64,000 nucleotides of DNA from Natronobacterium haloterrestre (GTDB lineage: Archaea > Halobacteriota > Halobacteria > Halobacteriales > Natrialbaceae), in the NCBI RefSeq assembly GCF_900112205.1, contig NZ_FOKW01000001.1, forward strand, positions 682,001 to 746,000, in the 5' to 3' direction. Below the pieces are notes generated by a model. That model saw only the letters and a program-made list of their open reading frames with translations. It made no database searches and was not told the DNA's origin. Shown one piece after another: positions 33,282 to 40,477 of this stretch; position 1 is the first letter of the stretch, and the number at the start of each line of letters is the position of its first letter. A program made the translations under genes and the position numbers.

Positions 33282-34661
33282 ATGACCGTCACAATCGTCG
33301 GGTCGCAACTCGGCGACGAAGGCAAGGGTGGCGTCGTCGATCTCTACGGCGACGCCGCCGATGTCGTCGCCCGGTATCAGGGCGGCGACAACGCTGGACA
33401 TACCGTCGTCCACGACGGCGAGACGTACAAGCTATCGCTCGTTCCCTCCGGGGCCGTTCGCGGCAAGATCGGCGTGCTCGGCAACGGTTGCGTGATCAAC
33501 CCGCGAACCCTCTTCGACGAGATCTCTACCCTCCAGGAAAAGGGCCTCAACCCGGACGTTCGGGTCGCGGAACGGGCTCACGTCATCCTGCCGTTCCACC
33601 GCGTACTCGACGGCATCGAGGAGGACGTCAAAAGCGAGTCCGACCAGGAGGTCGGCACTACCGGACGCGGCATCGGCCCGACCTACGAGGACAAGGCCGG
33701 CCGACGCGGGGTCCGGATCGGCGACCTGCTCGACCCCGACGTGTTGCGGGAGCGCCTCGAGTACGTCGTTCCGCAAAAGCGGGCGCTCGTGGAGGACGTC
33801 TACGACATCGCCGTCGAGGACCTCGACGATCCCGACGCGTTCGACGTCGACGCGCTCTTCGAGGAGTTCCGCGAGTTCGGCGAGCGCCTCGAGGAGGAAG
33901 ACATGACCGTCAACGCCAGCACGTTCCTCACGGACGCGATGGCCGACGGGCAGACCGTCATGTTCGAGGGCGCGCAGGGGACGATCATCGACATCGACCA
34001 CGGCAACTACCCCTACGTCACGTCCTCGAACCCGACCGCGGGCGGCGCTGCCGTCGGAACGGGACTCAGCCCCGGCGTCATCGCCGACGGTGAGGTCATC
34101 GGCATCGTCAAGGCGTATCTGACCCGCGTCGGCAGCGGTCCGCTCCCGACCGAACTCGGCGGCGTCGTCGGCGACACGCCGGGCTACGACGAGCAGGGCG
34201 ACGGCGAAAACGAGGAACTGGCGACGTACATCCGCGAGGAGGGCGGCGAGTACGGCACCGTCACCGGCCGTCCCCGCCGCGTCGGCTGGCTCGACATGCC
34301 GATGCTTCGTCACTCCGCCCGCGTGAACGGCTTTACCGGGCTCGCGGTCAACCACGTCGACGTCCTCGCCGGGCTCGACGAGGTGAAGGTCGGCCACAGC
34401 TACGACCTCGAGGGCGAGGAGATCCTCACGATGCCCTCGACCACCGAGAAGTGGGGCGAGTGCGAGGCCAACTTCCGCAGCTTCGACGGCTGGCCCGAGG
34501 TCGACTGGGCCGACGTCGCCGAGAACGGGTACGACGCGATTCCGGAGAACGCCCGGACCTACCTCGAGTACCTCGCCGACGAACTCGACACGCCGATCTA
34601 CGCGGTCGGAGTCGGGCCCGGTCGCGAGGAGACGGTCGTCGTCGAGGACCCCTACGAATAA
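33282..34661 (+). CDS. purA: Adenylosuccinate synthetase
   Basis: A 459-residue GTP-dependent enzyme joining IMP and aspartate in AMP synthesis. The N-terminal GTP-binding loop GSQLGDEGKGGVVD, the NAGHTVVH IMP-binding segment, TTGRGIGPTYEDKAGRRGVR, the VMFEGAQGTIIDIDHGNYPY strand, and GTVTGRPRRVGWLD are all present in order. A 25-residue acidic insertion near 300-325 (GYDEQGDGENEELATYIREE) is typical of halophile enzymes. A TATA-like TTTATC lies ~28 bases before the ATG. trm112 follows after 127 bases in the same direction. Confidence 0.96.
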   Translation: MTVTIVGSQLGDEGKGGVVDLYGDAADVVARYQGGDNAGHTVVHDGETYKLSLVPSGAVRGKIGVLGNGCVINPRTLFDEISTLQEKGLNPDVRVAERAHVILPFHRVLDGIEEDVKSESDQEVGTTGRGIGPTYEDKAGRRGVRIGDLLDPDVLRERLEYVVPQKRALVEDVYDIAVEDLDDPDAFDVDALFEEFREFGERLEEEDMTVNASTFLTDAMADGQTVMFEGAQGTIIDIDHGNYPYVTSSNPTAGGAAVGTGLSPGVIADGEVIGIVKAYLTRVGSGPLPTELGGVVGDTPGYDEQGDGENEELATYIREEGGEYGTVTGRPRRVGWLDMPMLRHSARVNGFTGLAVNHVDVLAGLDEVKVGHSYDLEGEEILTMPSTTEKWGECEANFRSFDGWPEVDWADVAENGYDAIPENARTYLEYLADELDTPIYAVGVGPGREETVVVEDPYE

Positions 34662-34788
34662 CGCCCGCCCCCGTGGAATCCGGATCGGGGCGGTTCGGAT
34701 CGTCGGCCGACCGATCCGGCCCGATCGACGGACCGCGGTACCGTCGCATTCCCGAAACCTTTTGCTGGAGGCGGCCACCCTTCGTACT

Positions 34789-35001
34789 ATGAAGGAGTCG
34801 TTGCTTGAGATCCTCCGCTGTCCGCTCGATAAACACGAACTCGAACTCGAGGACGCCGAGTACGCCGACGACGAGAACGCAAACGAAGACGAGGTCGTCT
34901 CCGGCACGCTCGTCTGTACGGAGTGTGGCGAGCGGTACCCGATCGAGGACGGCATTCCGAACCTGCTGCCGCCGGACATGCGCGAAGAGACGCCCGCGTA
35001 G
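34789..35001 (+). CDS. trm112: Trm112 family methyltransferase activator
   Basis: A 70-residue zinc-ribbon-like protein: LEILRCPLDKHELEL at the start (C11) and LVCTECGERYPIEDGIPNLL near the end (C43, C46). Trm112 proteins stabilise and activate several tRNA, rRNA and protein methyltransferases; in Haloferax Trm112 partners with multiple enzymes including a Trm9 homologue. A Trm9-like gene is at 22271-23023 in this window, a plausible partner. The family start is the ATG at 34789, preceded by a TATA-like CCTTTTGC about 27 bases upstream. Confidence 0.85.
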   Translation: MKESLLEILRCPLDKHELELEDAEYADDENANEDEVVSGTLVCTECGERYPIEDGIPNLLPPDMREETPA

Positions 35002-35072
35002 TCGGCCGTCGGACCGCAACCAGTCCAGTATCGCGCCGACACCGAACGCGGAACCGATATCACCGATCCACC

Positions 35073-35720
35073 GTGTCGACGAACGAGATCACCGTCCACG
35101 TCAACCGGGGCGACAGCGACTCGCTCGAGGTCGAAGCCACCGGCGACGACACGGCGACCGACACCGAGCCCGCGTCTGCAGCCGCGTCTCCCGACCCCAG
35201 CCTCGAGTTCGAGGGGGCACGGTCGGGAACGCTGATTCTCCGGGGGCACGGAACCCCCGCGCACGTCCACTGTCGACTCGACGGTGATCTCGCCCGCGTC
35301 GCCTCGATCGACCGGCCGAACTACTACGTCGAACCGGACGACGTCACCGCGGTGCCGATCGCCCTCGGGGCCGACGTCGACCTCGAGGGGCCGATCGAGG
35401 GTCGTCTGGAGGTGCTGACCGGCTACGGATCGGAGTCGGTAGCGATCGACGTGATCGTGCGACCCGGCCCCCCCGAGATCGACGTCGACGAGACGCTCGC
35501 GGAGCCCTCGAGGACGGAGCCCGATCCGTCGCTCGTCGAGCGCCTGGCTGCCGGCAGCGGAATCGATCCCGGCACGATCGCGGTCGGCGCGCTCGGCCTC
35601 GTCGCGGTCGCCATCGCCACGATGACTGCGATGACGATCGGCGGGTTGGCGGCGATGGCCGGGCTCGTGGCGGTCGTCGTCGGCGTCGTCGTCGCCGGAT
35701 TTCTCCTCCTCTCGCAGTAG
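35073..35720 (+). CDS. Hypothetical protein with C-terminal membrane hairpin
   Basis: A 215-residue protein beginning at GTG (VSTNEITVHV). The first ~145 residues are beta-rich and soluble (SGTLILRGHGTPAHVHCRLD; RPNYYVEPDDVTAVPIALGA). Two adjacent hydrophobic stretches (about 170-213: AVGALGLVAVAIATMTAMTI and AGLVAVVVGVVVAGFLLL) end the protein, suggesting a tail-anchored hairpin. Family not named with certainty. It lies 71 bases after trm112 in the same direction. Confidence 0.65.
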   Translation: MSTNEITVHVNRGDSDSLEVEATGDDTATDTEPASAAASPDPSLEFEGARSGTLILRGHGTPAHVHCRLDGDLARVASIDRPNYYVEPDDVTAVPIALGADVDLEGPIEGRLEVLTGYGSESVAIDVIVRPGPPEIDVDETLAEPSRTEPDPSLVERLAAGSGIDPGTIAVGALGLVAVAIATMTAMTIGGLAAMAGLVAVVVGVVVAGFLLLSQ

Positions 35721-35787
35721 CTAGGGCGTTCCCGACGATGTCACCGCTCGGGCCAGGGGGGCCAGGGACCGGACCGCCGGGAGTCGT

Positions 35788-36987
35788 TCACTCGCCCGAC
35801 TCGCCGTCCGTCTCGGCGGTCGAGACCTCCCGAACGTCGAGTCCGTCCTCGTCGAACCGTTTCGCCCGGAGGTACCGCGCCCGGTAGCGGTTCGCGCCGT
35901 CCGCGACGTCGGCCTCCCGGATCTCGTCGGTTCGACCCTCCGCGACCGCGTCGATCAGGGCCTCGAGTTGCCGGACCTCGCTGGGCGTCAACTCGAGTTC
36001 GTAGGTGCGTTCGGGTTCCTGCTCGAGGTCGGTCCACGTCCGCGCGGCGGCGACGACGAGCGAACAGGGTTCCCGGCAGGGGAACGGCCCGTCGCCGCCC
36101 TCGACCTCGAGTTCGTCGTCGGGCGCGTACTCCCACTCGCGGCGCTTGAGACACTGGGAGTCGACGCAGCAGGCTTCGGCCATCCACTCGACGGTCTCCC
36201 GCGGAAGGTCGGCGACGTCGGCGTACATGCCGGTCTGTCTGTCGGCCGTCTCCCGCCAGTGGTCGACGTCGAGGTCGCCGCGCAGTTCGCGGTGCCAGTT
36301 GGCGATCGTCGCCGGGTAGAAGGTATCGACCGTCTCGACGAGTTCTGCGCCGGAGAGGCCGACGAAGGCCCATCCGGAAACGAGCGTCGGCGCGGTCTTC
36401 AGCGGCCGGTACCGTCCGTCGCCGTCCTCGGTCGCGATCCGACGGGCGTCCCGTGGCTCGTCCTGGATCTCGAGGTCGGCGGGGTCGCGGCCGGCGTCCA
36501 CGCGGTGGGTGAGGTCGTAGACGCGCTCGCCGGACGCGGTTTCGGGGTCGTCGGCCAACCGCGGCGTGATCCGCAACTGCCCCCACTCGCGGTCGATCCC
36601 GTCCTCGAGCGCGGCGTACCGTTCCGGGACCGGCAGCGGCTCGCGGTCGTCCCGGGGGGTCGTTTCCGTCTCGGTCTCCGGCTCCGGACGGGGCGCGCGT
36701 TCGCACCACCGCAGGAAGGCCCGGCGGGCGGTCCCCTCGCCGCCGACGTCCTGCCAGTAGCGCCAGTTGGTGAGGTAGGCCGGCACGGGCGGCTCGGCGT
36801 CGGCGAGGTCCGCCGGGGAGACCGCTCGTCGGGTCGTCTCGGGCGTGACGAGGTCGTACTCGCCGCCGCCTGCGGGCTCGAGTCGTAACCCGTCGAAGTC
36901 GACACCGTCGGGGTCGATTCGGGCCAGCAGCGACTCGAGGGCGTCGGGGTCGAGCGTCGCCTCGAACCGCGGCTCGGACGCGGTCAT
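35788..36987 (-). CDS. DR2241 family Fe-S protein
   Basis: A 399-residue protein of the DR2241 type, found next to cobaltochelatase genes. A cysteine cluster (EACCVDSQCLKRREWEY, then PFPCREPCSLV, about residues 270-315) fits a 4Fe-4S-binding site. An acidic linker with a Glu/Thr repeat is near residue 110. The start overlaps the cbiX stop by 4 bases (ATGA), so the proteins are translationally coupled and probably act together in cobalt/sirohydrochlorin handling. The biochemical role of DR2241 is not known to me. Confidence 0.8.
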   Translation of the reverse strand: MTASEPRFEATLDPDALESLLARIDPDGVDFDGLRLEPAGGGEYDLVTPETTRRAVSPADLADAEPPVPAYLTNWRYWQDVGGEGTARRAFLRWCERAPRPEPETETETTPRDDREPLPVPERYAALEDGIDREWGQLRITPRLADDPETASGERVYDLTHRVDAGRDPADLEIQDEPRDARRIATEDGDGRYRPLKTAPTLVSGWAFVGLSGAELVETVDTFYPATIANWHRELRGDLDVDHWRETADRQTGMYADVADLPRETVEWMAEACCVDSQCLKRREWEYAPDDELEVEGGDGPFPCREPCSLVVAAARTWTDLEQEPERTYELELTPSEVRQLEALIDAVAEGRTDEIREADVADGANRYRARYLRAKRFDEDGLDVREVSTAETDGESGE

Positions 36988-37922
36988 GTCTCCCCACCTC
37001 CGGCCTCGAGCGTCCGCTCTTTCCCCGACTCAGGCTCCGACTCCGGGGGCGTACCGGCGCCCTCCGCGGTCGAGTCCGGGTCCACCGCCGCGTCGATATC
37101 GACGTCGACGTCGGCCCCGGCGTCGATCGCCCGCTCGAGGAGCACGTCGGCCAGCAACCCCTCGGTACCGACCGCGCCCGCGTACCAGACCCGGTGGCCG
37201 TCGACGTCGGCCGGGACGTCCCAGCCGCGCCGGTAGTCGTCGGTCAGGCCCACGTCCTCGGGGATGTCCTCCCGGGTGTGGTAGCCGTCGGCGACGAACA
37301 GCGGCACGAGGACGACGTCCCGACTCTCGAAGTAGTCGGTGACGTCGTCGACCTCCGGCTCCTCGTCCATGAACAGCGCGCGGACCTCGTCGAACCGCTC
37401 GCGGTCGCGGACCCGGTCCGCGTGGTACTCGATCGCCTTCGCCGAGTTCTCGTTTCGCTCGGTGCCGTGGCCGACGACCGCGAGGCCGAACCCCTCGCCG
37501 ACCTCGGGGTCGCCCGTCACCGACTCCGCCCGCCGAACGATCACGTCGGTCATCGCGTCGTGGGTCCCGACCGGCCCGCAGTAGTGGACCGTCTTCCCGA
37601 CGTCTTCCGCCTCGAGGGTCGCGTGGGTCGCGCTCGTCCCGTCGGAATCCCACAGGTCGGGCTCCCACCCCTCGAGCCGGAGTTCGCGGGGGATCACCCG
37701 CTCGGTGAAGTACCCCTCGCTGATGAAAAGCGGGACGACGAAGACCTCGTCGGACTCGAGGGTGCGAAGCACCTCTCGGAAGTGTGGCTCCTCCTTCCAG
37801 AACGCTTCCCGGACCTCGTCGAACGCGCCGCGTTCGCGGACGGCGTCCGCGTGGGCGTACGCGGGATCGGAAGCGTCCGGATTGAGGTGCGACCCGTGGG
37901 CCGCGACGACCAGCGCTTGCAT
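36984..37922 (-). CDS. cbiX: Sirohydrochlorin cobaltochelatase (CbiX)
   Basis: A 312-residue class II chelatase with two tandem CbiX domains, the long form. Each has an HG-type metal motif and a following acidic/His loop: ALVVAAHGSHLNP ... FVVPLFISEGYFTERVIP in the first half, LAVVGHGTERNEN ... VLVPLFVADGYHTREDIP in the second. It inserts Co(II) into sirohydrochlorin for the anaerobic cobalamin pathway. Its last residues are acidic. The DR2241 gene overlaps its stop codon. B12 is needed by the methylmalonyl-CoA mutase system at 61.4 kb. Confidence 0.9.
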   Translation of the reverse strand: MQALVVAAHGSHLNPDASDPAYAHADAVRERGAFDEVREAFWKEEPHFREVLRTLESDEVFVVPLFISEGYFTERVIPRELRLEGWEPDLWDSDGTSATHATLEAEDVGKTVHYCGPVGTHDAMTDVIVRRAESVTGDPEVGEGFGLAVVGHGTERNENSAKAIEYHADRVRDRERFDEVRALFMDEEPEVDDVTDYFESRDVVLVPLFVADGYHTREDIPEDVGLTDDYRRGWDVPADVDGHRVWYAGAVGTEGLLADVLLERAIDAGADVDVDIDAAVDPDSTAEGAGTPPESEPESGKERTLEAGGGET

Positions 37923-37974
37923 ACGGGCGGGTTGGGACGGCGGCCGCTTATAGGCCCTGCCGAATATCGTTTCC

Positions 37975-38325
37975 TTACTCCGGGACCGTAAAGTCGGTCC
38001 GGGCCTCGCAACTCGTTTCCCGCGCCCGCAGTTGCGCGACCGCGGTGTAGTCTCCCGGGATGGGGTCGGGCCACTCGGCCCCGTAGGTGGCCGTCTCGTC
38101 GGGTGCGAGCCGCTCGGAACTGATCATCTGTGCGAACGCGCGGCCGTCCGTGTACCGCCAGACCTCGCGCCCCTCGTCCTCGACGACGAACTCGGCCTTG
38201 GCCGCGTCGGCGAACTGGAGTTCTTCGGGGGTCGATCCCGCGTTCGTCACCGTAAACTCGAACGCGACGGTGTCGTCGACGCCGTCGGTCGATACGTCCG
38301 CCTCGAGCGTGCCCTCGAGTGTCAT
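37975..38325 (-). CDS. BsuPI-type (intracellular proteinase inhibitor) domain protein
   Basis: A 116-residue all-beta protein matching the BsuPI fold: VAFEFTVTNAGSTPEELQFA, then EFVVEDEGREVWRYTDGRAF, and the closing APDETATYGAEWP strand with YTAVAQL. Bacterial members inhibit serine proteinases, but many archaeal homologues are of unknown role. No signal peptide, so cytoplasmic. One conserved pair of acidic loops; one cysteine near the C terminus. Confidence 0.75.
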   Translation of the reverse strand: MTLEGTLEADVSTDGVDDTVAFEFTVTNAGSTPEELQFADAAKAEFVVEDEGREVWRYTDGRAFAQMISSERLAPDETATYGAEWPDPIPGDYTAVAQLRARETSCEARTDFTVPE

Positions 38326-38425
38326 AGCTGTTCGCCCCTTCGAGGGTGCGGTGGATAGTTCTTCCTCCGGCCGGCGTCGAACGGTATATCCGTTCCGACC
38401 CCCAACCGGGAGACGGGACGTACAC

Positions 38426-39247
38426 GTGCAACTGGTCGGATACGAGCCGAGCGGTCGGGGGTCGGCGCTGTTGCTCGCCGCCGGCGACGGTCCGGTCGAC
38501 CGGCGCGAACTCGCCGCCGGCGATCGCCTCTCGTACTCGCTTGGTACTCGTCGCTGTGCAGGGACGATCGACGACGGCGACCACGTCGCCTGCGATCGCC
38601 CGAGCGCGCCCTACTGCGAGTACCACACGGACACCTGGGTCTGTGCCCGCTGTACCGGCACCTGCCTGAAAGCGGAGATGGACTGCTACGAGGAGCACGC
38701 GGTCTATCTCGCGGCATTCGCCCCGGGGACGTTCAAAGTGGGCGTCACCCGCGAGTGGCGACTCGAGACGCGGCTCCGCGAACAGGGGGCCGACCGGGCG
38801 GCCCACCTCTATACGGTCTCGAACGGCCGAATCGCCCGCGAGATCGAGGCCGAAATCGCACGCCTACTCACCGACAGGGTCCGGACCGGGCCGAAGGTCG
38901 CCGCGCTCGCGAGCGAGGTCGACGAGGACGCCTGGGCGGCGACGCTCGCGGAGCTAGAGGGGTTCGTCGCCGACGCCGAAATCGACTTCGAGTTCGATCC
39001 CGCCGCCGAGGACCTCGAGCGCGGCGTCCGCGAGGAGTTCGCCTTCGACTACGGGATCGATCTCGAGACCCGTCCCGTCCGGGAGACGATCGCGAGCGGG
39101 ACCGTCGTCGGCGTCAAGGGCCGACTGCTCGTCCTCGAGAACGGCGGGACGATCTACGCGGTCGACATGCGCGACCTGGTCGGCTACGAACTCGAGGACG
39201 GGGGGACGGATCGGGAGCTTCAGTCGTCGCTGGGGTCGTTCGGCTGA
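38426..39247 (+). CDS. DUF2797 family protein
   Basis: A 273-residue protein starting at GTG 38426 (VQLVGYEPSG). A cysteine-rich N-terminal half (RRCAGTIDDGDHVACDRP, SAPYCEYH, WVCARCTGTCLK) probably binds zinc. The central segment YLAAFAPGTFKVGVTREWRL followed by LREQGADRA resembles a GIY-YIG-like nuclease core, as noted in findings. The C-terminal part is a small beta domain. The DUF2797 function is unknown. The gene is divergent from the BsuPI gene by 100 bases. Confidence 0.78.
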   Translation: MQLVGYEPSGRGSALLLAAGDGPVDRRELAAGDRLSYSLGTRRCAGTIDDGDHVACDRPSAPYCEYHTDTWVCARCTGTCLKAEMDCYEEHAVYLAAFAPGTFKVGVTREWRLETRLREQGADRAAHLYTVSNGRIAREIEAEIARLLTDRVRTGPKVAALASEVDEDAWAATLAELEGFVADAEIDFEFDPAAEDLERGVREEFAFDYGIDLETRPVRETIASGTVVGVKGRLLVLENGGTIYAVDMRDLVGYELEDGGTDRELQSSLGSFG

Positions 39248-39292
39248 CGGCCGTCACGGACGCGAGGGGAGTACCTCGACGGGACGATGCGT

Positions 39293-39562
39293 TCAGTCCC
39301 GCTCCGAAACGACCGCGTCCCCGACCTCGGCCGTCCGCTCCGCGACGTCGACCAGCGAAAACCAGGTGTTCAACGCCGCACGAAGGGCGACGACGTCCTC
39401 GGCGTCGATCTCGAGGATAAGCGTCGCGCCGGTCCGGTCGATGGTCGTCCGCGAGCGCTCGTCGTCGATCTCGCCGATCTCGCGGGCGACGCTGTCGGCG
39501 ACGAGGCGCGCACGGGACGTCGAGTCGTAGGCGAACTCGAGCGTCGCGCCGTGAGAAGACAC
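39293..39562 (-). CDS. pcc1: KEOPS complex subunit Pcc1
   Basis: An 89-residue protein of the Pcc1 fold (LEFAYDSTSRARLVADSVAR, then RTGATLILEIDAEDVVALRA and LNTWFSLVDVAERT). Pcc1 dimerises the KEOPS complex that makes t6A37 in tRNA. It lies seven bases after rpoP on the same strand, in the ribosomal/RNA polymerase cluster typical of archaea. Full length. Confidence 0.9.
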   Translation of the reverse strand: MSSHGATLEFAYDSTSRARLVADSVAREIGEIDDERSRTTIDRTGATLILEIDAEDVVALRAALNTWFSLVDVAERTAEVGDAVVSERD

Positions 39563-39569
39563 CGTTTCG

Positions 39570-39704
39570 TTACTGGACGTCGACTTCCTTGACGTCGCGG
39601 CTGCGTTCTTTCAGGAGTACGCGGTGTCCGCAGTACGGACAGCGGACGCCGCCGTACTCGTCGAGCTGGACGTCGCGTTTACAGCGGGAGCACTTGTAGC
39701 TCAT
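39570..39704 (-). CDS. rpoP: DNA-directed RNA polymerase subunit P (Rpo12)
   Basis: A 44-residue protein read on the minus strand from ATG 39704 to TAA 39570. It begins [19 protein letters not shown] and continues [15 protein letters not shown], giving the CxxC...CxxC zinc ribbon of archaeal RpoP/eukaryotic Rpb12. The length matches the family. It lies between rpl37ae (23 bases upstream) and pcc1 (7 bases downstream). Confidence 0.92.
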   Translation of the reverse strand: MSYKCSRCKRDVQLDEYGGVRCPYCGHRVLLKERSRDVKEVDVQ

Positions 39705-39727
39705 GCGAATATGGTCCGTATCGCTCG

Positions 39728-39991
39728 TTATTCGTCGTCCTCGGCCAGTGCGGCGCGGATCGAGCGCTGGACGGTGCGGCCGGCGGGGGTCTCCGGACGG
39801 TACGCGCCGCCGGTGAAGACCTCGCCGGTCTCCTCGTTCTTCCAGATGCCGGTGCCGACGCGGGTGACGTCGTCACCGTCGATCTGGGCGTTCTCCATGT
39901 CGTCTTCGATCTCGCTGACGCGACGTCGGGCGACGCGGCCGTAGCGTGCGCCGAAGCGGCCCGCACTACCGACGGTTCCTTTCTCGCTCAT
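39728..39991 (-). CDS. rpl37ae: 50S ribosomal protein L37Ae (cysteine-free)
   Basis: An 87-residue L37Ae with the conserved start [19 protein letters not shown], the central [20 protein letters not shown] and [20 protein letters not shown]. The four cysteines that form the zinc finger in most archaeal and eukaryotic L37Ae proteins are missing (KNEETG where C-x2-C is usual), so it must fold without zinc. A longer open frame upstream to 40066 is not used; ATG 39991 is the conserved start. Confidence 0.9.
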   Translation of the reverse strand: MSEKGTVGSAGRFGARYGRVARRRVSEIEDDMENAQIDGDDVTRVGTGIWKNEETGEVFTGGAYRPETPAGRTVQRSIRAALAEDDE

Positions 39992-40062
39992 AGTAGGGGT
40001 AGCTATCCCCAGCGGATTATTAAACCTGTTGAGTCGCGTCGGCCCGACGGGGAACGCGGCGG

Positions 40063-40260
40063 TCACGCCGACCGGCCGACCGGGCCGACGAGCAACTCCC
40101 GGAAGACGAGCGCGAGCGCGGCCAGGTAGCCGGCCGGGGCCAGCGGGGCGGCGAGCAGCCCGGTGGCGAGGCCGGTCGTCGCGATCAGCGATCGGAGGAC
40201 GAGTCCGCTGAGGGCCAGCAACGGGATCGCGGCCAGGACGGCGTCCGGTCGCTCGGGCAT
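40063..40260 (-). CDS. Small two-helix membrane protein
   Basis: A 65-residue protein with two hydrophobic stretches ([20 protein letters not shown] and [21 protein letters not shown]). A TATA-like TTTATAAG on the coding strand about 30 bases upstream (complement near 40290) and an AT-rich run CTAATTACATCTAATTACA support the start at 40260. It precedes the L37Ae gene on the same strand and may share transcription. Function unknown. Confidence 0.6.
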   Translation of the reverse strand: MPERPDAVLAAIPLLALSGLVLRSLIATTGLATGLLAAPLAPAGYLAALALVFRELLVGPVGRSA

Positions 40261-40477
40261 GGCTAATTACATCTAATTACACCCGTGCTTATAAACCCGG
40301 GATAACCAGCAGAGGGTGTCACTTCCACGAGTCCGTGACCACAACGGCCGGCGACCGGTTCCGCCAGGAGCGGCCAAGCCGGCGGCCGTTCGTTCACGGC
40401 GCGGATCGGTGGGAACGAACGACAGTCACTCGAGTTCGTGACAGTATATTAAGACTCTAGTCGTGGTAATATCGCCC

